Below are positions 38,082 through 47,941 of a stretch of 64,000 nt of DNA, piece by piece; positions within the stretch are counted from its first letter, which is position 1; every line of letters begins with the position of its first letter. The DNA is from Zopfochytrium polystomum. Lineage: Eukaryota; Chytridiomycota; Chytridiomycetes; Chytridiales; Chytridiaceae. The stretch lies in assembly GCA_025765615.1 (NCBI GenBank), contig JAIVFJ010000100.1, positions 124,001 to 188,000 on the forward strand, written 5' to 3'. The translations under genes and the position numbers were made by a program. The notes beneath the pieces were generated by a model. That model had not been told where the DNA came from. It worked only from the letters and a program-made list of their open reading frames with translations, and made no database searches.

Positions 38082-39177
38082 GGTTTGGAAGGGCGCGCGG
38101 GAGGAGGAGTCGGACGGGTGCTTTGTCTGTGAAGTATGCCATAAAGGAAATGGAATCGTAAGGACTTGATCCACCATGATCCTCATCCTGCAAAAACAAA
38201 AAAGTAATGCCAACTGCACGCGAGCGTTGTCGACAAACGCTCCTTCGCGGCTGGAGAATCACCGGGAGCACGTCGACCGCGTTGTTCTGTTTCCACAGCA
38301 AAGGGAACAACAACAGTAGCCGTTGTCCAGCCTAATCGGACACGAAACCGACGCACTGGAGTGCTTTCGTCCGATTTGGGCAAAATAATCCTCTGCTTGA
38401 ACAGCCTCCCCGGCGATATCCGTCCCTGGTTGGGGATGGAGACCCTAGGGCAACCCGATAGGCCCTGACGTCGCCCACCCGAGACGAAATCGCAGAGGAA
38501 AATCTCACTTAAAATAACGAACGGCACTGAATGGACAAAACTTGAGGACAGTCCCCGAAATGAAAGCAATCGCACATAACTCTGGTAACCGGCAGGTCCA
38601 CCACGTCGACGCCAGGAGGCGACATTGGAGAGGCTGTTTTTCGTCGAGGGTTGAGGCGGACACTTGGAAGAGATATTCAAGGTCCGCCGTTCGTAGTAGC
38701 CTTTGTTCGCTGTGGCCCACCTGCAAAAACGTGGGGGAGATTTCCTCAGAGTGAGCGCTTTACAGACTCTGAGGAGCTCGAATGGCGTGCCATCCGACCC
38801 CACTAAGCGTTTTTGTCAAAGGATTCGGTCTCACGCGTTTATTAAGGTACTTAAGGAAGTACAACCAAGCTCAAACGTCAATATAATTCACACAGTCGAA
38901 GGCTGAAGCGCAAGAGCAAGATTCTGTCAGAAAAAAAAAGAGTTAGTGCCTGACCCATCACTTTCATTGGGGCTCAAACGCGCACGAGCCTGTTGTGCGG
39001 CTATACACCGCGACAAACAGTTCCTCCAAGAATCTCCGCTCGGAGGCGTTCCCCTCGTCGAAAACCGCCTCTGCGATCTCGTTTCTGGGAGCGACGTGGG
39101 AGCGACGTGGGCCCGTCAGTCGCCCGCAGCCCGAGCTTTCGCCTTCCGGTCTTCAAGGTACTCTTGTGCTTGGCGGC
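38082..39177. other. Intergenic, no firm gene
   Basis: Minus-strand frames at about 38183-38803 contain short plausible stretches in different registers but no joinable exons or known domain. The direction and composition suggest 3' flanks of RRP4 and of the coiled-coil ORF to the right. Confidence 0.4.
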
Positions 39178-40069
39178 TCAGGCGGTCCAGCCCCTCGATT
39201 TGTTTCGCGCTATCCAGCAGCGCTCTTTTGCAAACCGCGTAATGCCGTTTGCTAACCATTTGGAAAACGCGCATCGAGTTCTGAAACGTTGCCCTGCCCA
39301 CGAATCACGGGAGTTGCGCAATTCCTCAAGGAGTGCTGCCATAGTTTCCTCGCGCTTCCGCAGTTCCTCTTGGAGCACTGCCATCGCTTCCTCGAGCTTC
39401 TCTTGCTGCACAGCAACGGCTTCCTCGAGCTTCGCCTCCCTGCGTTCCATCTCTTTGAAAACTTCTCTCGCCTGTTCCAATATGTGGCGGTTTCCAGGCT
39501 CGACGGCCACCGCCGTGGAGGGTCCTTGGGCTGCGACGGGGGACGCTCGCAGGCGCTGGAGAGCCTCGTCAGGGAGCGGGGTCGGCCCGTTGGCTGTTAG
39601 CCGGACCAGCACAACGGGGGCGAGCTGGCGGATTGTTCGGCCGCCCCTGTCTTTGAGCGCTGCCGACGCGATCGACTTTGCGACGGCCGATCGCGCTTCG
39701 ACGTAGAAAGGGACGATATAGACGTTTGCCGCAGAGTCGGCGAGGGGCGCGTTGCAACCGGAGCGGTCGACGTCGCTTGCGTAATTGGCGGCAAGTAGGG
39801 AAAAGCATCATGGCCTATTCGTCAAAAGAGGATTCGAAAAACAGCGACATGCTGCCAGAGGAGGAATAGCGGTCCTCCGCCTGCCCATCGTCAAATGTCA
39901 ATTTTTTGCGTAGGGCGGTTTGAGAATGCCTGCATGGAGGTGACACGGAATAATCAAACAAGCGAAAGAGCTTGGCTGAAATCAACTGGGTCTGTTCATC
40001 CACCACCACCCACTTCATGCTCGCAACCGCAATCTGCTCGTACACATAGTTCTCGCATGACTGCTTCAC
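39178..40069 (-). CDS. Uncharacterised coiled-coil protein (structure uncertain)
   Basis: The main minus-strand frame runs from about 39830 to 39178. It has a globular start with VYIVPFYVEARSAVAKSIA and LAPVVLVRLTANGPTPLPDE, then a long charged coiled coil built on EEAMAVLQEELRKREE-type heptads. An upstream frame (40069-39815) starting MKQSCENYVYEQIAV may be its first exon, though the joining intron is not certain. Near 39290 the coding signal appears to move to another frame that ends at 39116 with a helical, basic tail, so a frame break or an intron is likely. I do not recognise the family. The neighbouring tRNA-Ser lies about 320 bp upstream. Confidence 0.45.
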
Positions 40070-40392
40070 TGTCGTGACCCCCTTCCGCCGTTCCCGGATT
40101 CGCGCCGAGTACCTCTTCCAGTCGGCTGGGCTAGAACTACGGCACGTTCCTCTCAGTCCTCCAACGACACATATTCTCCCCCCGGCGGCTATTTGCGCTG
40201 GTCTGCGCTGTAAACTGCACGCCGCTGAACACGTGCTCCTGTGGTGAAGGGGACAGTAGGCTCGAATTAAGAAAGGCTTCTTGTGCAGTGAGCGCGGCCA
40301 TACCGCAAGACGGGTGGAAGGAAATTAGATTGCAATAGTAATTTACAGGAGAGAGTTTACTCGTTACAGTACAGCTACGTTACTTATCCTAG

Positions 40393-40474
40393 CGTCCTGC
40401 ACAGGATTCGAACCTGCGCTCCCAGAGGGAAATGCCTTAGCAGGGCACCGCGTTAACCACTCCGCCAACAGGAC
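40393..40474 (-). tRNA. tRNA-Ser (GCT), copy 1
   Basis: The minus strand folds as an 82-nt class II tRNA. The acceptor stem is GTCCTGT with GCAGGAC, the anticodon loop CTGCTAA gives GCT, the variable arm is TCCC-TCT-GGGA, and the T-loop is TTCGAAT. The discriminator is G, as expected for serine. A second copy lies at 44645-44726 and differs by one base in the variable arm. Confidence 0.95.
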
Positions 40475-41399
40475 GTTAGATGTTGTAGTTGCAGTTGTTA
40501 GATGTAATTCACTTCTATCTAATGAGCGCGACTAAAACGAGTAGTGCCGCATCTTGTCCGCAGATTGCAGCGCCCTCAAAAACAGACACGCACCATAACC
40601 CTCGGGGTTCTTCCTCAAAAAGCTCAAGCTCCGAAAACTCGACCCTTCTCGCTAATCGTCGCTAATTACGGGTTGGGAGCAAACTGAGCGAGCGCAAACC
40701 CAGCCCCGGCTGCGAGGTTGTGGTCGATCTATCGAGTGCATTAGCCGCAGCAGATGAAACTTGCTTGTCCGTATCTCAAGCTGCGCACAACCGCGAGTTT
40801 TGGGCGGCTTCAAGAGGCAATTGAACGCAGCACCGACATCTCTCGCGCGAGATCCATGGCCGCGTTCAGAGAATGCGAAGCTCTGCTGCTCTTCTATGTT
40901 CTTGGTCTTAGACTTTGAAAGATCTCCTGCTGGATGAATACCAGTTCTTGGTAAGCCGGCACTGTGGGGATGCCCAGCGCGACTATTTCCACAACGGTTG
41001 TACGTGCTTGCACGACTGGTTACCCTTTTGCAAATATTAATACCTCGCCCTTACGATTCTCAAACGCATTGGGGCCATCGAAAGCGGCTCCGCCGAGCGG
41101 CGAGTGCCTTTGTGTTGTCTGGTTGAACGAAGGATGCGGGTGGCACAAGTAGCTGTGCCACCCGACTGCGACGAGGAACACCGCGAACGAAACAGAGCCT
41201 GGCTCGAATCATATGGCCTCGGCGACGTCAACGGTGGCTCGGTCCACGGTAGCGATGGCCGTCGAGGCCGCTTGGGGTGAGTAGTATCACGCTGAGGATG
41301 AAGAGCGGCGATAATAGCGAGCGGGGGGGCAAGACGCTTACTGTCGTCTACCTCACGTCCGTCCCTCCAGCATCCGACAGGCCCACCTACCAACCGCAA
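40475..41399. other. Intergenic between tRNA-Ser and membrane-protein gene
   Basis: I see no coding frame with domain content. The stretch should contain the promoter of the plus-strand gene starting at 41400. Confidence 0.45.
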
Positions 41400-42488
41400 A
41401 TGGCCACCGCGCCGCCACCGCCGCCACCCCCAACCGAACCGCCCTACCAAGTCACCTTCAACGACACGCAAGCTCGATGCTTCAACTGCTGCGTCTACTC
41501 AGTCATCTTCGCCGTGATCCCAGTAATGCTCCCCTGCCTCCTCAAGGGTTGCTTCCCCCGGCCACAGCGAGCGATCATCGACGACGCTGCAATCCGCTAC
41601 AACGACGCGCCGCCCGTGCAACTGCCGAACGTGACCCGCGTGGCGCTGTCGCGGCAGGTGTGCTGTTGGTGCGTCGAGGAGCCGATCCTCTCTGTTTCGG
41701 ACACGCGCGGGGACAAGCCCGTCTCGCTGGAGGCTCCACGGCGGCCGCAGGAGGTGCGCGACGAGATCGTTCGACGCTGGGGGAAGGCGGTGCTGCGGGA
41801 CGTTGGCGGATCGGACAGCGGCAGCGGCTACGCCGGCGCCAACGCCGCCCACATGGAGCTGGCGTCGTGGTCGGCGTGGGCGACGTCGACCTGGGCGACG
41901 CCTCCACGCCGTTCGGTGACGCTCGACAAGCTCGAGGTCGGCGACGCCGCAACGCCGGTAGTTATCTCCTTTGACGACCGCGCCGCAGCCGCACACTTGG
42001 CGTGCGAGGCGTCTCTGATGGCGATCTTGTTATGCCTCATCCCTTGCCTTCCGTGCTTGCCGTTTCTCGCGGCAAGAGAGGCGCGCCATCAGCGGTGCAT
42101 CATCGACGACCGAGCCATCAGCATGCGCGAGGTCACGTCGGGCGGCTGCTTCGGGCTCCTGAGCGAGTTCTGGGTGCCGCTGGACAGGGTCGCGGACGTG
42201 CAGGTATCCGCGCCGTTGTGGGCAGCCGTGGTTGTGGCGGCGCCTGACGTGGGGAACGTGAAATTTACGGTGCAGGGCGTCAAGGGTCCTGAGGGCGCCA
42301 AGGCTTTTACGTCGATGCTGGCGGTGAAGGATGCGGCGGCCGTGAAGGAGCTGATCGAATTGAGGAAAAGAGCACTCATGGAAAGGATCTCGCAGATATC
42401 GACGGAGAGTGTGGGCCTCGACGACCCTGCTGCTACGACAGCCATTGAACCGCCGCCAACGGGCACAAAAGATGGCGAGGGTATTTGA
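41400..42488 (+). CDS. Membrane-associated protein with internally duplicated domain
   Basis: A single open frame of 362 residues starts at the ATG with the better context (CAAATGG); an in-frame ATG at 41298 is the alternative. The protein has two similar halves. Each has a Cys-rich hydrophobic stretch (CCVYSVIFAVIPVMLPCLL near residues 35-53; ILLCLIPCLPCLPFL near 207-221), followed by R.IIDD.AI and a beta-strand-rich segment with a Trp/Leu-Arg-Val pattern (FWVPLDRVADVQV in the second). This arrangement resembles bacterial-type PH (bPH2) domains placed after membrane hairpins, but that is an inference. The linker between the halves is Ser/Trp-rich. The N-terminus is poly-Pro. It is the only intact gene in its accessory neighbourhood. 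The specific function is unknown. Confidence 0.7.
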   Translation: MATAPPPPPPPTEPPYQVTFNDTQARCFNCCVYSVIFAVIPVMLPCLLKGCFPRPQRAIIDDAAIRYNDAPPVQLPNVTRVALSRQVCCWCVEEPILSVSDTRGDKPVSLEAPRRPQEVRDEIVRRWGKAVLRDVGGSDSGSGYAGANAAHMELASWSAWATSTWATPPRRSVTLDKLEVGDAATPVVISFDDRAAAAHLACEASLMAILLCLIPCLPCLPFLAAREARHQRCIIDDRAISMREVTSGGCFGLLSEFWVPLDRVADVQVSAPLWAAVVVAAPDVGNVKFTVQGVKGPEGAKAFTSMLAVKDAAAVKELIELRKRALMERISQISTESVGLDDPAATTAIEPPPTGTKDGEGI

Positions 42489-42781
42489 GTGGGTTGAGTG
42501 GATCATTTTGTAGTATTGTTCAGTACACCCCTAGCAAAAGTTTTCGTTCACCTCCCAAACAATGGGCAGAACTTCCAATTCAATTGACGAACGGTTTCAG
42601 TTTCATTGTTTCTACTAAACTTGTAAATGCATCGTACCGTCGGAAGAGTGTGCCTGCTGTGACTGGAACAGCTTCTTTTTTTTTTTTTTTTTTTTTTTTT
42701 GTTTGTTTGCTTTTGTTTCCAGAGTGTAGAAAGCAAGTGAAATCCACTGAGCTGGCCATCTCGCATGCCATCTTCCTCTTC

Positions 42782-43905
42782 TTATCCGCCGCTCAGCATC
42801 TCTCGTATTTTCGCCCGACCCGGCTCGGGCACCTGATCCAGCTTCCCCCCTCGTGCAACCAGCCAGCACAGTAATTCTTTGCAGTTGACCTTTGAAACAA
42901 GCTGGAGCGCAAAGGTTGGACTCCCTCCCAAGTCGACGATCAGCCTGATGCAGTCGACCAACTTGTCCAATATGCCGTGGTGCGCGCTAAAACGGGTGCG
43001 AAAAAAGAAGCTGCTGTACACATCCAGCAACCAGTCGTCCTTGACACTGTCCATAAGGAGGTGGGAGGGTTCGTCCGAGCAAATGGCCCACTTTGGTCTA
43101 AACTCTGCCTCAAGGTCGATCAGACCCCGGATCGCATCGGTATTGAGAGCGTTGCACGCGCGGTTCATCGCCCCCGAAAGCAGGGTCCCCAACCGGTCGA
43201 GCGGAAGCATTTCGAACAGGACCCGCATGCATTCGAGGCTCCCAAAACCCGCCGCCTCCGCCAACACCGTCTTGCGGGGATCTTGATCAAATGTTGGTGG
43301 CGCCTTTGCCGCGAGTAGTCGCAGCATTTCTCCATGGTCGCACCGGATGGTCTCTCTGAACGTTATGCTGGATGGCACGTCGCCCAGGGCAAGGAGGCGC
43401 TTTGCGAGGCGAAGGTGGTATTCGATGGCCGCGATGGTCAAAAAGTGGTTGGTCACCTCTCCTTCTCAAGTTCCCGAGATCTGCCATAGCTTTGCCGGCC
43501 GTTCCACACGGAAGTCGTCCGGCAGCTTCGCCAACCTGAATGCGAGGACAGCGCTCATGTCCATCTGCCCCCTTCGGCATCGAGACACCCGCTCGTCCAG
43601 CCAGCACAGCAGCAGGTCCTCCCGCTCCGCTCGGGTCAAGCCCGTCGGCCACCCGGGCGCCACGAACGGGGCAATGTCGCCGCCAGGGGAGTGGCGAGGC
43701 GAGCGCCAGAATGCAAAGTCGAGCAGCCGGCGTGGACAGCGCAGGATCGGAAGGCGCGCGACACGCGGGCGAGCTGCGTGCGGACTGGGGCGAGCGATCC
43801 GTCCGCGTCGGCAACGAGATCGGCGGCGGCCACGACGGCGATCTCCAGAAGAAGCTCGGTGGGAAGGACGGCGAGTGGTGTGGCGGTGGCGCGGTTCATG
43901 TTCAT
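42782..43905 (-). pseudogene. F-box/ankyrin-like gene, interrupted
   Basis: The minus strand starts with MNMNRATATPLAVLPTELLL and a helix ending VSRAFRSC, an N-terminal layout like an F-box. The coding signal then shifts frame near 43720 and continues with PGWPTGLTRAEREDLLLCWLDE and RLAKLPDDFRVERPAKLW to an in-frame stop at 43466-43468. Beyond that stop the same frame continues with helical, ankyrin-like repeats (EYHLRLAKRLLALGD, AAGFGSLECMRVLFE, LVDCIRLIVDLGG) to 42782. One frame break plus one stop suggests a decaying gene; an unrecognised intron could instead span the stop. The F-box and ankyrin labels rest on pattern only. Confidence 0.5.
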
Positions 43906-43977
43906 TCACCGACGACTGTTTTTGTCAGAGGTGTTCAAAGGGATCAAGCGAGTAACTTACTTCGCATCAGCTGCCAT

Positions 43978-44312
43978 TGAAAGTTGGAATCCGCCCTGTC
44001 GTAGAACCCAATGCGAAACCCCTCCTGGCGCATCCAGCAACCAGGCCTTTGTCAAGGATTAGTCATGCCTGGAAGCAGGTCTCGTTTCGGTCAATGCCTC
44101 TCGACCTTTGAGCTCTCAGTTTGTTTCTGCGTGGACTCCATTCTTTTTTTGGAATCCCAGTCATGGGTCCGGGCTGAACTGGATTTTCTATCGTTTACAG
44201 CCCATTGAAATCGATCCGTGCAACTACTGGCCTTTTCAGCAATAGCTACCTTGGCGACGGAGCCACTCGCAACTTTTTCGATAGATCTTTGACCTTCATG
44301 CTGTCCTTTCGA
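43978..44312 (+). pseudogene. Decayed copy of the 46.4-46.8 kb membrane-protein exons
   Basis: The DNA aligns by eye with the last two exons of the gene ending at 46776. Shared blocks include the CTTTGT.AAGGAT region (44048 vs 46480), GGAAGCAGGTCT, ATGCCTCTCGAC.TTTGAG, and GATC..TGCAAC with CTTGGCGACGGA after the intron. The copy has an in-frame stop just after the FVKD-equivalent and other differences, and no upstream exons. It is a partial duplicate that no longer encodes the protein. Confidence 0.7.
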
Positions 44313-44644
44313 TTTATTGCGGGTTTCTTGATTTTTTTTTTCTTTTTCTTTTTTTTTTTTTTTTTTTTTTTGTTTAAGGCTCTGGTGGTTACATACTATG
44401 GCAAACAGAGCGCACCGTCCGGCAAGGCCCCTCCACCGACTACCTTGGCACTTGCGTCCATCTTCAGCTCGGGGTCTTTTGGGGAAAAAGACTTCTGAGG
44501 GGTGCACCCTGCGAAGGATCGGATGCAGAAAGACTGGCTCGTGCAAATGCATTTACGGGGAGCAAAGTCACAAGACCGCCGGAACCAGCTGGCTTCCACA
44601 TACAAAGCTCGGAGTTACATTCTGTCCTCCACTAGACTGTAGAA

Positions 44645-44726
44645 CGTCCTGCACAGGATTCGAACCTGCGCTCCCAAAGGGAAATGCCTTAGCAGGGCAC
44701 CGCGTTAACCACTCCGCCAACAGGAC
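44645..44726 (-). tRNA. tRNA-Ser (GCT), copy 2
   Basis: This has the same 82-nt class II structure, anticodon GCT and acceptor stem as the tRNA at 40393-40474, with a single base difference in the variable arm (AAA for AGA on the plus strand). The immediate flanks (CGTCCTGC... and ...GGACGTT) also match for a few bases on each side, suggesting a duplicate. Confidence 0.95.
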
Positions 44727-45661
44727 GTTTCAGGATTAAAGATTCACGTTTTTAAGTCCGCTTTTATTTCAATGCGCAACCGAAACCCCCGCTAGGAAAG
44801 CGGCCTGGTGCGCACCCTCGCCCTCGCTTCCGGGTGTTGAAGAGCGTTCTGAAACAGATACGGGGCAAGCCATCTGCTGGACACGCGCTGGAGACAATTT
44901 CGTGTTTGTCGTCAAAGTCACGCTGCGTGTGATAAGCCAGCATGTGATGCCCTCGTCCGCCATGATCCGGTCAACCTGGATCCCCGCCGTCGAACGGGAT
45001 AGCCTATAGACGAAGCCTTCTTCGTAAACAAACGCGATTTTCGCTTGCTACCTCACCAGGGATGCTTTTTTTTTTTCCTTCTTTTTTTTTCTCCTTCCGC
45101 CATGCCAGCGACAACCCGGACGAGGGAGTGAATCGGAGATTTTCTCGTTGGAGGCCCGGGAGGACGCCCGGACAGCTCAGACGGCGGGACGTGGGGACCC
45201 GGCCGGCTGTCAAAGGTGCCTGCACCGTGGGAAAGCGGGTGGAGGACGGCGGAGCGGCGAAGGACTCGGTCCTGGGTTTCGACGGAATAGCGGGAATAAG
45301 GGCCACGCTCCTGCCAGATCGACCGTTTCCCGCCGCCATTTTTCAGAGTCCCGGTGGCAGTGAGGGGGCGATTCGTTGCCGACGCCTTGCAGCAAACCTG
45401 CATTTACATTAAGTATGTGAGCGACGGGTCACACTCTGAACGCTGAGAAAAAGTGCCACGTTTGTCTTGGCTGCGAAGGCTTTTTTGTGGGTGGAATCTC
45501 TCTCGCTCTTGTCAATTATGCTTAGTAATATAGTTACGCCGAAACTATGCCCAAAAATGGGATGTCTGGGGGTCGGAGACAGCTGGGAGACAGCTGGGGG
45601 AAAAGTTTGAAAAAAATAAAATTTTTTTTTTTAACTCATCGGCTGTCTCCGATCTCCTTCT
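44727..45661. other. Intergenic, no gene seen
   Basis: Open frames are short and without domain content. A T/C-rich tract lies near 45065-45095 and a short T-run near 45620-45631. Confidence 0.45.
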
Positions 45662-46776
45662 ATGGTAATGCTAACAGCCGGCGATGGCGGGCCAGCGTCG
45701 GCGGCGTCGGCGGCGGCGGCGTCCGAGTCCATGCCGTCCATGACGCACCAGCAGTGGCTGTCTTTGGCGGGGGCGGCGGCGGCGACAGGCGACTTGGGGG
45801 CGGCCCCGTCTTATAGGCTCGACGATGGACTACCACCACCACCCGCTGCCGCCGCCGACGACCACGAAGAAGCAGCAGCTGTTTCCCGCCGGCTCCACAG
45901 CCTGCCGACCATTCATTCTTGGCCTCCCTGTCGCACCCGGTCGTCGCCACTGCTCCGCCCGCTGCTGCAAATGCGGTGCCTCCCGCAGTGGACTCGTCGC
46001 ACTTCTTCAAGGGAGGCGAGAGTGCCCCGTTCTCATACCCACCCGAGGAGGCGGCTATCGCGATGAAAAAGGAGGGTTATGCGTCTCAGCCACCATCGAA
46101 GAAGAAAAAGAGTTGAGTCTCGCTTTTGTGCCTTGAAGCGAACTGCCCCCCTGAACGTTTCTTTCGTCTCTTTGTTGCAGAGAATACCCTGATCATCGCG
46201 CTCATCGCTGCGACCGCAATCGTCATCGCTGGTGGAGCCAGTGCGGCCGCAATCATCATCACAAACAACAACCATGTCTTCGCCGCCGTCATCCGCACCG
46301 ACCGTCACAAAAACGCAGTCCCATACGTTGTCACCGACAGCGACAACGTCATCAGCGTCGTCAAACCCAACCGACGTGCCAGATAAGTTTCAGATCCGGC
46401 TGCGCGATACCAACAACTGCATCGCGGGGACTGTGTTTGCGACATGCGAATCCCCGCCCGTCGCATCTAGCAAGCAGGTCTTTGTTAAGGATCAGTCTAG
46501 CTGGAAGCAGGTCTTTTCTGGTGGATGCCTCTCGACTTTTGAGATCACGGTTTGTTTTCTGCTTGAGGGTTAGGGTTGGGGGCCGGGGACTGAGCTAGGC
46601 TTCATTGCGCTTTTCCGCAGACTATCGGGATCGACCCATGCAACCACGAAGCGTTTCAGCAAATTACGCACCTCGGCGACGGAACCATCCACGACTATTT
46701 CGGCAGTTGCGTGACGTCCACGCTGTCCACATTTCCAGGCGCCTGCGCGAGTTTTGATTTATTGCCAGTTGCTTGA
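45662..46776 (+). pseudogene. Single-pass membrane protein gene with frame breaks
   Basis: The last exons are clear. One segment has a lysine-rich cytoplasmic side (SKKKK), then an intron at about 46111-46180, then a transmembrane helix (TLIIALIAATAIVIAGGASA). After a change of register near 46270 come a Ser/Thr-rich stalk and a small extracellular-type domain with Cys residues (DTNNCIAGTVFATC, VFVKDQSSWKQVFSGGC). The final exon, 46621-46776, has IGIDPCNHEAFQQI and ends with TGA at 46774. The N-terminal side is low-complexity Ala/Pro/Ser in three successive frames (45662, 45825, 45910), so at least two frame changes are needed. It may be a real gene with sequence indels or a young pseudogene. 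A decayed copy lies at 43978-44312. Family not recognised. Confidence 0.5.
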
Positions 46777-47560
46777 TACATATTGAGGTTGACACTGTGT
46801 GGCGGGGGCTGATGTTGTTCGATGCTGGGGACTTCTTATTCTTTGAAGAAATGTTGCGGATTAATAATAGAAACCAGTGTCACCCTCTCTCTGCTTCGTG
46901 CTCGACGCCTGCTGGGTGGGCCTTCAGCTGCAACTCTCCCTTGCGCGACTTGTCCGCTTGATCGAAAAGGGGCAAAGCATTTGTCTGACAATCGCGCAGC
47001 CGTCGGTGGTCGGTGGTGGGGGTCGCGAACATCGTGCAAGGTGACTGATTGGTGGGATAGCAAGTCTGTCGTCTCACCTTCGGTTGATCTCTGACCACTC
47101 CAATGTTAGAAGACAGATACCCGTCATTCGGCCTTGATATGGCAAGCTTCCGCTCGCCAAGAACCCATGGATACAGCGCACTAAAGAAGAAGAAGAATGG
47201 CGAGCTCTCGAACGACCCGAACCGCGGCAAGTGTGCTCGATCGCCTCGTCCAACCCCTCTGCCAAGACGGCTGGAGGCGTCTGACTGTCTTCGATGCTGG
47301 TCTGGCGGCGGCCGGCCCTCGCCGGAAGCGTGCGGCTGCATGGCGCGGGAGACTAGTACTGACAGGCAGAGAGACAGACATGTTCGTGTTTCTGTGCTGG
47401 CGCTGGTTTTCCGTAGTGGAAGGCATCGAAGACAGTCAGTTAGTCAAGACGCCTCAGAATTCCCAAGGGCAAGCACTGGACAAAGTCTGCATGTGCCGTG
47501 GTATTAGTATTTAAAAACAAATAGTATGAGTAAAAAGTGACATGGTTCCGCAAAACGGCG

Positions 47561-47635
<75 letters not shown>

Positions 47636-47941
47636 GCAAGATGCATCTGCCCTGCATCGCTTCTTTTCCTTCTGTCTTTTCTATCACCTCGATCGAAGGA
47701 GTGAGAAATCAGACCGAGTGTATTATAAATACGCGGCATCTTCTTCTCTTGGCGCATTGCCCTGAAGCAGTATCGCCAAGCCACTAACCAACCACAGTAT
47801 CAAACTTACGGACAATTGGTGCGTTACGACATAGGAAGGTAGGGGGAACACTATCAACTATCCTTTCTGACGGCGACACCTTGAAACTCAACTTTCCCCT
47901 CGCCTTTTCCCTCCAATCTTGTCCGCACTTTCTCAAAGCAA
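46777..47941. other. Intergenic with a 58-base A-run
   Basis: No gene was recognised. The longest homopolymer of the window, an A-run at 47573-47630, lies here and is followed by the acidic N-terminus of the metacaspase homologue. Confidence 0.55.
47573..47630. repeat. Poly-A tract, about 58 nt
   Basis: An uninterrupted A-run. Its neighbours show no coding signal, no poly-adenylated gene copy and no obvious target duplication, so I cannot say whether it is a retroposition tail. Confidence 0.9.

Noticed and set aside
47573..47630. Poly-A run as the tail of a retroposed gene or LINE
   Set aside because: No reverse-transcriptase or gene-like sequence precedes it on either strand, and no target duplication is seen.
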